A DNA stretch of 64,000 bases, taken from Hydractinia symbiolongicarpus. Its lineage: Eukaryota > Cnidaria > Hydrozoa > Anthoathecata > Hydractiniidae. Below the pieces are notes generated by a model. That model had not been told where the DNA came from. It saw nothing but the letters and a program-made list of their open reading frames with translations, and searched no databases. Of the stretch, positions 23,145-37,730 are shown piece after piece. Positions within the stretch are counted from its first letter, which is position 1. Each line of letters starts with the position of its first letter. Location of the stretch: positions 30,171,501 through 30,235,500 of the forward strand of contig NC_079881.1 in NCBI RefSeq assembly GCF_029227915.1, in the 5' to 3' direction. The translations under genes and the position numbers were made by a program.

Positions 23145-26100
23145 TCATTTCTGAAGAGACGCTGAATAAAAGAAGTTTAATCGCCGGCAAACGAAAACCC
23201 GAGATTTCCCGTAAATCCCGGGCTTGGCCCGTATAATCAAAAGTATACAAAGATAGTACCCAGGGAGTAAACTCATTTCCCGAACGATTTTTTGATTTAT
23301 ATTTTCACGACTAAAACACATGAGACTTGTAGTTTTCAAAAATGTTTTCATTTTTGATGAGACGCTGAATAAAAGAAGTTTAAACGCCGGCAAACGAAAA
23401 CCTGCCATTTCCCGTAAATCCCGGACTCGGCCCGTATAGTCAAAAGTATACAAAGAAAGTACCCAGGGAGTAAACTAATTTCCCAAACGATTTTTTAAAT
23501 TATTATTTCACCACTAAAGCCCATGAGACTTTTAGTTTTCAAAAATGTTTTCATTTTTGATGAAACGCTGAATAAAAGAAGTTTAATCGCCGGCAAACGA
23601 AAACCTGCGATTTCCCGTAAATCCCGGACTCGGCCCGTATAGTCGAATGTATACAAAGAAAGTACCCTGTGAGTAAACTCATTTCCGAAACGATTTTTTC
23701 AATTATCTTTTCACCACTAAAACGCATGAGACTTGCAGTTTTCAAAAATGTTTTCATTTTTGATGAGACGCTGAATAAAAGAAGTTTAATCGCCGGCAAA
23801 CGAAAACCCGCCATTACCCGTAAACCCAGAACTCGGCCCGCATAGTCAAAAGTATACAAAGAAAGTACCCAGGGAGTAAACTCATTTCACGAACGATTTT
23901 TTAAATTATTTTTGCACCACTGAAACGCATGAGACTTGTAGTTTTCAAAAATGTTTTCATTTTTGATGAGACGCTGAATAAAAGAAGTTTAATCGCCGGC
24001 AAACGAAAACCCGAGATTTCCCGTAAATCCCGGGCTTGGCCCGTATAATCAAAAGTATACAAAGATAGTACCCAGGGAGTAAACTCATTTCCCGAACGAT
24101 TTTTTGATTTATATTTTCACGACTAAAACGCATGAGACTTGTAGTTTTCAAAAATGTTTTCATTTTTGATGAGACGCTGAATAAAAGAAGTTTAATCGCC
24201 GGCAAACGAAAACCTGCGATTTCCCGTAAATCCTGGACTCGGCCCGTATAGTCAAAAGTATACAAAGAAAGTACCCAGGGAGTAAACTAATTTCCCAAAC
24301 GATTTTTTAAATTATTATTTCACCACTAAAGCCCATGAGACTTGTAGTTTTCAAAAATGTTTTCATTTTTGATGAGACGCAGAATAAAAGAAGTTTAATC
24401 GCCGGCAAACGAAAACCTGCGATTTCCCGTAAATCCCGGACTCGGCCCGTATAGTCGAATGTATACAAAGAAAGTACCCTGTGAGTAAACTCATTTCCGA
24501 AACGATTTTTTCAATTATCTTTTCACCACTAAAACGCATGAGACTTGTAGTTTTCAAAAATGTTTTCATTTTTGATGAAACGCTGAATAAAAGAAGTTTA
24601 ATCGCCGGCAAACGAAAACCTGCGATTTCCCGTAAATCCCGGACTCGGCCCGTATAGTCGAATGTATACAAAGAAAGTACCCTGTGAGTAAACTCATTTC
24701 CGAAACGATTTTTTCAATTATCTTTTCACCACTAAAACGCATGAGACTTGCAGTTTTCAAAAATGTTTTCATTTTTGATGAGACGCTGAATAAAAGAAGT
24801 TTAATCGCCGGCAAACGAAAACCCGCCATTACCCGTAAACCCAGAACTCGGCCCGCATAGTCAAAAGTATACAAAGAAAGTACCCAGGGAGTAAACTCAT
24901 TTCACGAACGATTTTTTAAATTATTTTTGCACCACTGAAACGCATGAGACTTGTAGTTTTCAAAAATGTTTTCATTTTTGATGAGACGCTGAATAAAAGA
25001 AGTTTAATCGCCGGCAAACGAAAACCCGAGATTTCCCGTAAATCCCGGGCTTGGCCCGTATAATCAAAAGTATACAAAGATAGTACCCAGGGAGTAAACT
25101 CATTTCCCGAACGATTTTTTGATTTATATTTTCACGACTAAAACGCATGAGACTTGTAGTTTTCAAAAATGTTTTCATTTTTGATGAGACGCTGAATAAA
25201 AGAAGTTTAATCGCCGGCAAACGAAAACCTGCGATTTCCCGTAAATCCTGGACTCGGCCCGTATAGTCAAAAGTATACAAAGAAAGTACCCAGGGAGTAA
25301 ACTAATTTCCCAAACGATTTTTTAAATTATTATTTCACCACTAAAGCCCATGAGACTTGTAGTTTTCAAAAATGTTTTCATTTTTGATGAGACGCAGAAT
25401 AAAAGAAGTTTAATCGCCGGCAAACGAAAACCTGCGATTTCCCGTAAATCCCGGACTCGGCCCGTATAGTCGAATGTATACAAAGAAAGTACCCTGTGAG
25501 TAAACTCATTTCCGAAACGATTTTTTCAATTATCTTTTCACCACTAAAACGCATGAGACTTGCAGTTTTCAAAAATGTTTTCATTTTTGATGAGACGCTG
25601 AATAAAAGAAGTTTAATCGCCGGCAAACGAAAACCCGCCATTACCCGTAAACCCAGAACTCGGCCCGCATAGTCAAAAGTACACAAAGAAAGTACCCAGG
25701 GAGTAAACTCATTTCCCGACCGATTTTTTAAATTATTTTTTCACCACTAAAACGCATGAGACTTGTAGTTTTCGAAAATGTTTTCATTTTTGATGAGACG
25801 CTGAATAAAAGAAGTTTAATCGCCGACAAACGAAAACCTGCGATTTCCCGTAAATCCTGGACTCGGCCCGTATAGTCAAAAGTATACAAAGAAAGTACCC
25901 AGGGAGTAAACTAATTTCCCAAACGATTTTTTAAATTATTATTTCACCACTAAAGCCCATGAGACTTGTAGTTTTCAAAAATGTTTTCATTTTTGATGAG
26001 ACGCTGAATAAAAGAAGTTTAATCGCCGGCAAACGAAAACCTGCGATTTCCCGTAAATCCCGCACTCGGCCCGTATAGTCGAATGTATACAAAGAAAGTA

Positions 26101-26392
26101 CCCTGTGAGTAAACTCATTTCCGAATCGATTTTTTCAATTATCTTTTCACCACTAAAACGCATGAGACTTGCAGTTTTCAAAAATGTTTTCATTTTTGAT
26201 GAGACGCCGAATAAAAGAAGTTTAATCGCCGGCAAACGAAAACCCGCCATTACCCGTAAACCCAGAACTCGGCCCGCATAGTCAAAAGTACACAAAGAAA
26301 GTACCCAGGGAGTAAACTCATTTCCCGAACGATTTTTTAAATTATTTTTTCACCACTAAAACGCATGAGACTTGTAGTTTTCGAAAATGTTT
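23145..26392. repeat. A/B dimer zone with a 5-monomer tandem
   Basis: 23,535-24,549 and 24,550-25,595 are tandem copies 1,015 bp apart. CTCATTTCACGAACG occurs at 23,881 and 24,896, and the GACGCAGAATAAAAG variant at 24,376 and 25,391. The content resembles the HOR zone at 10.6-18 kb (CCCGAGATTTCCC and TCCTGGACTC monomers), so this looks like a second, independently expanded piece of that zone placed between blocks S and P. Confidence 0.82.
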
Positions 26393-29300
26393 TCATTTTT
26401 GATGAGACGCTGAATAAAAGAAGTTTAATCGCCGACAAACGAAAACCTGCGATTTCCCGTAAATCCCGAACTCGGCCCGTATAGTCGAATGTATACAAAG
26501 AAAGTACCCTGTGAGTAAACTCATCTCCGAAACGGTTTTTTCAATTATCTTTTCACCACTAAAACGCATGAGACTTGCAGTTTTCAAAAATGTTTTCATT
26601 TTTGATGAGACGCTTAATAAAAGAGGTTTAATCGCCGGCAAACGAAATCCCGCGATTTCCCGTAAATCCCGGGCTTGGCCCGTATAGTCGAATGTATACA
26701 AAGAAAGTACCCAGGGAGTAAACTCATTTCCCGAACGATTTTTTAAATTTTTTTTCTCACCACTAAAACGCATGAAACTTGTAGTTTTCAAAAATGTTTT
26801 CATTTTTGATGAGACGCTGAATAAAAGAAGTTTAATCGCCGGCAAACGAAAACCCGAGATTTCCCGTAAATTCCGGGCTTGGCCCGTATAGTCGAATGTA
26901 TACAAAGAAAGTACCCTGTGAGTAAACTCATTTCCAGAACGATTTTTTAAATTATTTTTTCACCACTAAAACGCATAAGACTTGTAGTTTTCAAAAATGT
27001 TTTCATTTCTGATGAGACGCTGAATAAAAGAAGTTTAATCGCCGGCAAACGAAAACCCGAGATTTCCCGTAAATTCCGGGCTTGGCCCGTATAATCAAAA
27101 GTATACAAAGATAGTACCCAGGGAGTAAACTCATTTCCCGAACGATTTTTTGATTTATATTTTCACCACTAAAACGCATGAGACTTGTAGTTTTCAAAAA
27201 TGTTTTCATTTTTGATGAGATGCTGAATAAAAGAAGTTTAATCGCCGGCAAACGAAAACCTGCGATTTCCCGTAAATCACGGACTCGGCCCGTATAGTCA
27301 AAAGTATACAAAGAAAGTACCCAGAGAGTAAACTAATTTCCCAAACGATTTTTTAAATTATTATTTCACCACTAAAGCCCATGAGACTTGTAGTTTTTAA
27401 AAATGTTTTCATTTTTTATGAGACGCTGAATAAAAGAAATTTAATCGCCGGCAAACGAAAACCAGCGATTTCCCGTAAATCCCGGACTCGGCCCGTATAG
27501 TCAAAAGTATACAAAGAAAGTACCCAGGGAGTAAACTCATTTCTCGAACGATTTTTTAAATTATTTTTTCACCACTAAAACGCATGAGACTTGTAGTTTT
27601 CAGAAATGTTTTCATTTTTGATGAGACGTTTAATGAAAGTGGTTTAATCGCCGGCAAACGAAAACCCGCGATTTCCCGTAAATCCCCGGCTTGGCCCGTA
27701 TAGTCGAATGTATACAAAGAAAGTACCCTGTGAGTAAACTCATTTCCAAAACGATTTTTTAAATTATCTTTTCACCACTAAAAGGCATGAGACTTGTAGT
27801 TTTCAAAAATGTTTTCATTTTTGATGAGACGCTGAATAAAAGAAGTTTAATCGCCGGCACACGAAAACCCGCCATTTCCCGTAAACCCCGGACTCCGTCC
27901 GTATAATCAAAAGTATACAAAGAAAGTACCCAGGGAGTAAACTCATTTCCCGAACGATTTTTTAAATTATTTTTTCACCACTAAAACGCATGAGACTTGT
28001 AGTTTTTAAAAATGTTTTCATTTCTGATGAGACGCTGAATAAAAGAAGTTTAATCGCCGGCAAACGAAAACCCGAGATTTCCCGTAAATCCCGGGCTTGG
28101 CCCGTATAATCAAAAGTATACAAAGATAGTACCCAGGGAGTAAACTCATTTCCCGAACGATTTTTTGATTTATATTTCCACTACTAAAACGCATGAGACT
28201 TGTAGTTTTCAAAAATGTTTTCATTTTTGATGAGACGCTGAATAAAAGAAGTTTAATTGCCGGCAAAGAAAACCTGCGATTTCCCGTAATTTCGGACTCG
28301 GCCCGCATAGTCAAAAGTATACAAAGAAAGTACCCAGGTAGTAAACTAATTTCCCACACGATTTTTTAAATTATTATTTCATCACTAAAGCCCATGAGTC
28401 TTGTAGTTTTTAAAAATGTTTTCATTTTTGATGAGACGCAGAATGAAAGAAGTTTAATCGCCGGCAAACGAAAACCAGCGATTTCCCGTAAATCCCGGAC
28501 TCGGCCGTATAGTCAAAAGTATACAAAGAAAGTACCCAGGGAGTAAACTCATTTCTCGAACGATTTTTTAAATTATTTTTTCACTACTAAAACGCATGAG
28601 ACTTGTAGTTTTCAGAAATGTTTTTATTTTTGATGAGACGCTTAATGAAAGTGGTTTAATCGCCGGCAAACGAAAACCTGCGATTCCCCGTAAATCCCGG
28701 GCTTGGCCCGTATAGTCAAAAGTATACAAAGAAAGTACCCAGGGAGTAAACTAATTTCCCAAACGATTTTTTAAATTATTATTTCACCACTAAAGCCCAT
28801 GAGACTTGTAGTTTTTAAAAATGTTTTCATTTTTGATGAGACGCTGAATGAAAGAAGTTTAATCTTTGGCAAACGAAAACCAGCGATTTCCCGTAAATCC
28901 CGGACTCGGCCTATATAGTCAAAAGTATACAAAGAAAGTACCCAGGGAGTAAACTCATTTCTCGAAGGATTTTTTAAATTATTTTTTCACCACTAAAACG
29001 CATGAGACTTGTAGTTTTCAGAAATGTTTTCATTTTTGATGAGACGCTTAATGAAAGTGGTTTAATCGCCGGCAAACGAAAACCCGCGATTTTCCGTAAA
29101 TCCCGGGCTTGGCCCGTATAGTCGAATGTATACAAAGAAAGTACCCTGTGAGTAAACTCAATTCCAAAACGATTTTTCAAATTATCTTTTCACCACTAAA
29201 ACGCATGAGACTTGTAGTTTTCAAAAATGTTTTCATTTTTGATGAGACGCTGAATAAAAAAAGTTTAATCGCCGGCACACGAAAACCCGCCATTTCCCGT

Positions 29301-32300
29301 AAACCCCGGACGCGGTCCGTATAATCAAAAGTATACAAAGAAAGTACCCAGGGAGTAAACTCATTTCCCGAACGATTTTTTAAATTATTTTTTCACCACC
29401 AAAACGCATGAGACTTGTAGTTTTTAAAAATGTTTTCATTTTTGATGAGACGCTGCATGAAAGAAGTTTAATCGCCGCCAAACGAAAACCTGCGATTTCC
29501 CGTAAATCCCGGACTCGGCCCGTATAGTCAAAAGTATACAAAGAAAGTACCCAGGGTGTAAACTCATTTCCCAAACGATTTTTTAAATTATTATTTCACC
29601 ACTAAAGCCCATGAGACTTGTAGATTTTAAAAATGTTTTCATTTTTGATGAGACGCTGAATAAAAGAAGTTTAATCGCCGGAAAACGAAAACCTGCGACT
29701 TCCCGTAAATCCCGGACTCGGCCCGTATAGTCAAAAGTATACAAAGAATGTACACAGGGAGTAAACTCATTTCCCGAACGATTTTTTAAAATATATTTTC
29801 ACCACTAAAACGCATGAGACTTGTAGTTTTCAAAAATGTTTTCATTTTTGATGAGACGCTGAATGAAAGAAGTTTAATCGCCGGCAAACGAAAACTTGCG
29901 ATTTCCCGTAAATCCCGGGCTTGGCCCCTATAGTCAAAAGTATACAAAGAAAGTACCCAGGGAGTAAACTCATTTCCCGAACGATTTTTTATATTATTTT
30001 TTCACCACTAAATCGCATGAGACTTGTAGTTTTCAAAAATGTTTTCATTTTTGATGGGACGCTGAATAAAAGAAGTTTAATCGCCGGCAAACGAAAACCC
30101 GCGATTTCCCGTAAATCCCGGGCTTGGTCCGCATAGTCAAAAGTATACAAAGAAAGTACCCAGGGAGTAAACTCATTTCCCGAACGATTTTTTAAATTAT
30201 TTTTTCACCATTAAAACGCATGAGACTTGTAGTTTTCAAAAATGTTTTCATTTTTGATGAGACGCTGAATAAAAGAAGTTTAATCACCGGCAATCGAAAA
30301 CCCGCCATTTCCCGTAAACCCCGGACTCGGCCCGCATAGTCAAAAGTATACAAAGAAAGTACCCAGGGAGTAAACTCATTTCCCAAACGATTTTTTAATT
30401 TATTTTTTCACCACTAAAACGCATGAGATTTGTAGTTTTTAAAAATGTTTTCATTTTTGAGGAGACGTTGAATAAAAGAAGTTTAATCGCCGGCAAACGA
30501 AAACCTGCGATTTCCCGTAAATCCCGGACTCGGCCCGTATAGTCAAAAGTATACAAAGAAAGTACCCAGGGAGTAAACTCATTTCCCGAACGATTTTTTA
30601 AATTACTTTTTCACCACTAAAACGCATGAGACTTGTAGTTTTCAAAAATGTTTTCATTTTTGATGAGACGCTGAATAAAAGAAGTTTAATCGCCGGCAAA
30701 CGAAAACCTGCGATTTCCCGTAAATCCCGGACTCGGCCCGTATAGTCGATTGTATACAAAGAAAGTACCCTGTGAGTAAACTCATCTCCGAAACGATTTT
30801 TTCAATTATCTTTTCACCACTAAAACGCATGAGACTTGCAGTTTTCAAAAATGTTTTCATTTTTGATGAGACGCTTAATAAAAGAGGTTTAATCGCCGGC
30901 AAACGAAATCCCACGATTTCCCGTAAGTCCCGGGCTTGGCCCGTATAGTCGAATGTATACAAAGAAAGTACCTAGGGAGTAAACGCATTTCCCGAACGAT
31001 TTTTTAAATTTTTCTTTCACCACTAAAACGCATGAGACTTGTAGTTTTCAAAAATGTTTTCATTTTTGATGATACGCTTAATGAAAGAGGTTTAATCGCC
31101 GGCAAACGAAAACCCGCGATTTCCCGTAAATCCCGGGCTTGGCCCGTATAGTCGAATGTATACAAAGAAAGTACCCTGTGAGTAAACTCATTTCCCGAAC
31201 GATTTTTTGATTTATATTTTCACCACTAAAACGCATGAGACTTGTAGTTTTCAAAAATGTTTTCATTTTTGATGAGACGCTGAATAAAAGAAGTTTAATC
31301 GCCGGCAAACGAAAACCTGTTATTTCCCGTAAATCACGGACTCGGCCCGTATAGTCAAAAGTATACAAAGAAAGTACCCAGGGAGTAAACTAATTTCCCA
31401 AACGATTTTTTAAATTATTATTTCACCACTAAAGCCCATGAGACTTGTATTTTTTAAAAATGTTTTCATTTTTGATGAGACGCTGAATAAAAGAAGTTTA
31501 ATCGCCGGCAAACGAAAACCAGCGATTTCCCGTAAATCCCGGACTCGGCCCGTATAGTCAAAAGAATACAAAGAAAGTACCCAGGGAGTAAACTCATTTC
31601 TCGAACGATTTTTTAAATTATTTTTTCACCACTAAAACGCATGAGACTTGTAGTTTTCAGAAATGTTTTCATTTTTGATGAGACGTTTAATGAAAGTGGT
31701 TTAATCGCCGGCAAACGAAAACCCGCGATTTCCCGTAAATCCCGGGCTTGGCCCGTATAGTCGAATGTATACAAAGAAAGTACCCTGTGAGTAAACTCAT
31801 TTCCAAAACGATTTTTTAAATTACCTTTTCACCACTAAAACGCATGAGACTTGTAGTTTTCAAAAATGTTTTCATTTTTGATGAGACGCTGAATAAAAGA
31901 AGTTTAATCGCCGGCACACGAAAACCCGCCATTTTCCGTAAACCCCGGACTCGGTCCGTATAATCAAAAGTATACAAAGAAAGTACCCAGGGAGTAAACT
32001 CATTTCCCGAACGATTTTTTAAATTATTTTTTCACCACTAAAACGCATGAGACTTGTAGTTTTTAAAAATGTTTTCATTTCTGATGAGACGCTGAATAAA
32101 AGAAGTTTAATCGCCGGCAAACGAAAACCCGAGATTTCCCGTAAATCCCCGGCTTGGCCCGTATAATCAAAAGTATACAAAGATAGTACCCAGGGAGTAA
32201 ACTCATTTCCCGAACGATTTTTTGATTTATATTTTCACCACTAAAACGCATGAGACTTGTAGTTTTCAAAAATGTTTTCTTTTTTGATGAGACGCTGAAT

Positions 32301-32400
32301 AAAAGAAGTTTAATCGCCGGCAAACAAAAACCTGCGATTTCCCGTAATTTCCGGACTCGGCCCGTATAGTCAAAAGTATACAAAGAAAGTACCCAGGGAG
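26393..32400. repeat. Segmental duplication, left copy (pair with 46,080-54,930)
   Basis: This stretch is colinear with 46,080-54,930. The offset is 19,687 bp in the left part (26,393 to 46,080), then 19,485 bp (28,286 to 47,771; 28,861 to 48,346; 30,056 to 49,541) after one monomer is lost on the right copy. It is 22,326 bp after the 7-monomer unit (30,654 to 52,980), and 22,529 bp near the end (32,075 to 54,604), where this copy lacks one monomer at about 31,190. Here the 7-monomer unit is present once. Confidence 0.82.
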
Positions 32401-34590
32401 TAAACTAATTTCCCAAACGATTTTTTAAATTATTATTTCACCACTAAAGCCCATGAGACTTGTAGTTTTTAAAAATGTTTTCATTTTTGATGAGACGCTG
32501 AATGAAAGAAGTTTAATCTTTGGCAAACGAAAACCAGCGATTTCCCGTAAATCCCGGACTCGGCCCGTATAGTCAAAAGTATACAAAGAAAGTACCCAGG
32601 GAGTAAACTCATTTCTCGAACGATTTTTTAAATTATTTTTTCACCACTAAAACGCATGAGACTTGTAGTTTTCAGAAATGTTTTCATTTTTGATGAGACG
32701 CTTAATGAAAGTGGTTTAATTGCCGGCAAACGAAAACCCGCGATTTCCCGTAAATCCCGGGCTTGGCCCGTATAGTCGAATGTATACAAAGAAAGTACCC
32801 TGTGAGTAAACTCATTTCCAAAACGATTTTTTAAATTATCTTTTCACCACTAAAACGCATGAGACTTGTAATTTTCAAAAATGTTTTCATTTTTGATGAG
32901 ACGCTAAATAAAAGAAGTTTAATCGCCGGCACACGAAAACCCGCCATTTCCCGTAAACCCCGGACTCGGTCCGTATAATCAAAAGTATACAAAGAAAGTA
33001 CCCAGGGAGTAAACTCATTTCCCGAACGATTTTTTAAATTATTTTTTCACCACCAAAACGCATGAGACTTGTAGTTTTTAAAAATGTTTTCATTTTTGAT
33101 GAGACGCTGAATGAAAGAAGTTTAATCGCCGCCAAACGAAAACCTGCAATTTCCCGTAAAGCTCGGACTCGGCCCGTATAGTCAAAAGTATACAAAGAAA
33201 GTACCCAGGTTGTAAACTCATTTCCCGAACGATTTTTTAAATTATTATTTCACCACTAAAGCCCATGAGACTTGTAGTTTTTAAAAATGTTTTCATTTTT
33301 GATGAGACGCTGAATAAAAGAAGTTTAATCGCCGGCAAACGAAAACCCGCGACTTCCGGTAAATCCCGGACTCGGCCCGTATAGTCAAAAGTATACAAAG
33401 AAAGTACCCAGGGAGTAAACTCTTTTCCCGAACGATTTTTTAAATTACCTTTTCACCACTAAAACGCATGAGACATGTAGTTTTCAAAAATGTTTTCATT
33501 TTTGATGAGACGCTGAATAAAAGAAGTTTAATCGCCGACACACGAAAACCCGCCATTTCCCGTAAACCCCGGACTCGGTCCGTATAATCAAAAGTATACA
33601 AAGAAAGTACCCAGGGAGTAAACTCATTTCCCGAACAATTTTTTAAATTATTTTTTCACCACTAAATCGCATGAGACTTTTAGTTTTCAAAAATGTTTTC
33701 ATTTTTGATGGGACGCTGAATAAAAGAAGTTTAATCGCCGGCAAACGAAAACCCGCGATTTCCCGTAAATCCCGGGCTTGGTCCGCATAGTCAAAAGTAT
33801 ACAAAGAAAGTACCCAGGGAGTAAACTCATTTCCCGAACGATTTTTTAAATTATTTTTTCACCATTAAAACGCATGAGACTTGTAGTTTTCAAAAATGTT
33901 TTCATTTTTGATGAGACGCTGAATAAAAGAAGTTTAATCACCGGCAAACGAAAACCCGCCATTTCCCGTAAACCCCGGACTCGGCCCGCATAGTCAAAAG
34001 TATACAAAGAAAGTACCCAGGGAGTAAACTCATTTCCCGAACGATTTTTTAATTTATTTTTTCACCACTAAAACGCATGAGATTTGTAGTTTTTAAAAAT
34101 GTTTTCATTTTTGATGAGACGTTGAATAAAAGAAGTTTAATCGCCGGCAAACGAAAACCTGCGATTTCCCGTAAATCCCGGACTCGGCCCGTATAGTCAA
34201 AAGTATACAAAGAAAGGACCCAGGGAGTAAACTCATTTCCCAAACGATTTTTTAAATTACTTTTTCACCACTAAAACGCATGAGACTTGTAGTTTTTAAA
34301 AATGTTTTCATTTTTGATGAGACGCTGAATAAAAGAAGTTTAATCGCCGGCAAACGAAAACCCGCGACTTCCGGTAAATCCCGGACTCGGCCCGTATAGT
34401 CAAAAGTATACAAAGAAAGTACCCAGGGAGTAAACTCATTTCCCGAACGATTTTTTAAATTACCTTTTCACCACTAAAACGCATGAGACATGTAGTTTTC
34501 AAAAATGTTTTCATTTTTGATGAGACGCTGAATAAAAGAAGTTTAATCGCCGACACACGAAAACCCGCCATTTCCCGTAAACCCCGGACT
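32400..34590. repeat. Blocks S, T, U with local rearrangement
   Basis: Markers AATCTTTGGC (S, 32,516), GTAAAGCTCGG (T, about 33,157) and GGGACGCTG (U, about 33,711) occur in order, colinear with 40.8-42.5 kb (T to T offset about 8,320 bp). GACTTCCGGT occurs at 33,351 and 34,366, 1,015 bp apart. At about 34,549-34,600 the monomer begins like the one at 33,535 (GACACACG) and ends like the one at 33,940 (CCCGCATAG), showing that two intervening monomers are missing in the second round. Confidence 0.75.
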
Positions 34591-34852
34591 CGGCCCGCAT
34601 AGTCAAAAGTATACAAAGAAAGTACCCAGGGAGTAAACTCATTTCCCGAACGATTTTTTAATTTATTTTTTCACCACTAAAACGCATGAGATTTGTAGTT
34701 TTTAAAAATGTTTTCATTTTTGATGAGACGTTGAATAAAAGAAGTTTAATCGCCGGCAAACGAAAACCTGCGATTTCCCGTAAATCCCGGACTCGGCCCG
34801 TATAGTCAAAAGTATACAAAGAAAGGACCCAGGGAGTAAACTCATTTCCCAA
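34049..34852. repeat. 609-bp (3-monomer) spaced repeat
   Basis: The monomer marked TTTTAATTTATTTTTTCACC, GAGATTTG and GACGTTGAATAAAAG occurs at about 34,046-34,250 and again 609 bp downstream, with the private AAAGGACCC variant in both. The two translate identically over 64 codons on the minus strand, which reflects sequence identity and not coding. Confidence 0.82.
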
Positions 34853-37730
34853 ACGATTTTTTAAATTACTTTTTCACCACTAAAACGCATGAGACTTGTA
34901 GTTTTCAAAAATGTTTTCATTTTTGATGAGACGTTGAATAAAAGAAGTTTAATCGCCGGCAAACGAAAACCTGCGATTTCCCGTAAATCCCGGACTCGGC
35001 CCGTATAGTCGATTGTATACAAAGAAAGTACCCTGTGAGTAAACTCATCTCCGAAACGATTTTTTCAATTATCTTTTCAACACTAAAACGCATGAGACTT
35101 GCAGTTTTCAAAAATGTTTTCATTTTTGATGAGACGCTTAATAAGAGGTTTAATCGCCGGCAAACGAAATCCCACGATTTCCCGTAAATCCCGGGCTTGG
35201 CCCGTATAGTCGAATGTATACAAAGAAAGTACCTAGGGAGTAAACGCATTTCCCGAACGATTTTTAAATTTTTCTTTCACCACTAAAACGCATGAGACTT
35301 GTAGTTTTCAAAAATGTTTTCATTTTTGATGATACGCTTAATGAAAGAGGTTTAATCGCCGGCAAACGAAAACCCGCGATTTCCCGTAAATCCCGGGCTT
35401 GGCCCGTATAGTCGAATGTATACAAAGAAAGTACCCTGTGAGTAAACTCATTTCCAGAACGATTTTTTAAATTATTTTTTCACCACTAAAACGCATAAGA
35501 CTTGTAGTTTTCAAAAATGTTTTCATTTCTGATGAGACGCTGAATAAAAGAACTTTAATCGCCGGCAAACAAAAACCCGAGATTTCCCGTAAATACCGGG
35601 CTTGGCCCGTATAGTCAAAAGTATACAAAGATAGTACCCAGGGAGTAAACTCATTTCCCGAACGAATTTTTGATTTATATTTTCACCACTAAAACGCATG
35701 AGACTTGTAGTTTTCAAAAATGTTTTCATTTTTGATGAGACGCTGAATAAAAGAAGTTTAATCGCCGGCAAACGAAAACCTGTTATTTCCCGTAAATCAC
35801 GGACTCGGCCCGTATAGTCAAAAGTATACAAAGAAAGTACCCAGGGAGTAAACTAATTTCCCAAACGATTTTTTAAATTATTATTTCACCACTAAAGCCC
35901 ATGAGACTTGTATTTTTTAAAAATGTTTTCATTTTTGATGAGACGCTGAATAAAAGAAATTTAATCGCCGGCAAACGAAAACCAGCGATTTCCCGTAAAT
36001 CCCGGACTCGGCCCGTATAGTCAAAAGAATACAAAGAAAGTACCCAGGGAGTAAACTCATTTCTCGAACGATTTTTTAAATTATTTTTTCACCACTAAAA
36101 CGCATGAGACTTGTAGTTTTCAGAAATGTTTTCATTTTTGATGAGACGTTTAATGAAAGTGGTTTAATCGCCGGCAAACGAAAACCCGCGATTTCCCGTA
36201 AATTCCGGGCTTGGCCCGTATAGTCGAATGTATACAAAGAAAGTACCCTGTGAGTAAACTCATTTCCAAAACGATTTTTTAAATTACCTTTTCACCACTA
36301 AAACGCATGAGACTTGTAGTTTTCAAAAATGTTTTCATTTTTGATGAGACGCTGAATAAAAGAAGTTTAATCGCCGGCACACGAAAACCCGCCATTTTCC
36401 GTAAACCCCGGACTCGGTCCGTATAATCAAAAGTATACAAAGAAAGTACCCAGGGAGTAAACTCATTTCCCGAACGATTTTTTAAATTATTTTTTCACCA
36501 CTAAAACGCATGAGACTTGTAGTTTTTAAAAATGTTTTCATTTCTCATGAGACGCTGAATAAAAGAAGTTTAATCGCCGGCAAACGAAAACCCGCGATTT
36601 CCCGTAAATCCCGGGCTTGGCCCGTATACTGAAAAGTATACAAAGAAAGTACCCAGGGAGTAAACTAATTTCCCAAACGATTTTTTAAATTATTATTTCA
36701 CCACTAAAGCCCATGAGACTTGTAGTTTTTAAAAATGTTTTCATTTTTGATGAGACGCTGAATGAAAGAAGTTTAATCTTTGGCAAACGAAAACCAGCGA
36801 TTTCCCGTAAATCCCGGACTCGGCCCGTATAGTCAAAAGTATACAAAGAAAGTACCCAGGGAGTAAACTCATTTCTCGAACGATTTTTTAAATTATTTTT
36901 TCACCACTAAAACGCATGAGACTTGTAGTTTTCAGAAATGTTTTCATTTTTGATGAGACGCTTAATGAAAGTGGTTTAATCGCCGGCAAACGAAAACCCG
37001 CGATTTCCTGTAAATCCCGGGCTTGGCCCGTATAGTCGAATGTATACAAAGAAAGTACCCTGTGAGTAAACTCATTTCCAAAACGATTTTTTAAATTATC
37101 TTTTCACCACTAAAACGCATGAGACTTGTAATTTTCAAAAATGTTTTCATTTTTGATGAGACGCTAAATAAAAGCAGTTTAATCGCCGGCACACGAAAAC
37201 CCGCCATTTCCCGTAAACCCCGGACTCGGTCCGTATAATCAAAAGTATACAAAGAAAGTACCCAGGGAGTAAACTCATTTCCCGAACGATTTTTTAAATT
37301 ATTTTTTCACCACCAAAACGCATGAGACTTGTAGTTTTTAAAAATGTTTTCATTTTTGATGAGACGCTGAATGAAAGAAGTTTAATCGCCGCCAAACGAA
37401 AACCTGCGATTTCCCGTAAAGCTCGGACTCGGCCCGTATAGTCAAAAGTATACAAAGAAAGTACCCAGGTTGTAAACTCATTTCCCGAACGATTTTTTAA
37501 ATTATTATTTCACCACTAAAACGCATGAGACTTGTAGTTTTCAAAAATGTTTTCATTTTTGATGAGACGCTGAATAAAAGAAGTTTAATCGCCGGCAAAC
37601 GAAATCCCGCGATTTCCCGTAAATCCCGGGCTTGGCCCGTATAGTCGAATGTATACAAAGAAAGTACCCAGGAAGTAAACTTATTTCCCGAACGATTTTT
37701 TAATTTTTTTTTTCACCACTAAAACGCATG
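34590..37730. repeat. Segmental duplication, left copy (pair with 42,300-45,440)
   Basis: Blocks Q, R, S and T match 42,300-45,440. The offset is 7,712 bp at the left (34,917 to 42,629) and 7,715 bp from 35,523 on. The 3-bp difference is explained by two small deletions here: AATAAGAGG for AATAAAAGAGG near 35,143, and one T lost near 35,262. Private shared variants include TTTCTCATGAGACG (36,541 and 44,256) and AGGAAGTAAACTTATT (37,670 and 45,385). The match ends near 37,730. Confidence 0.83.
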
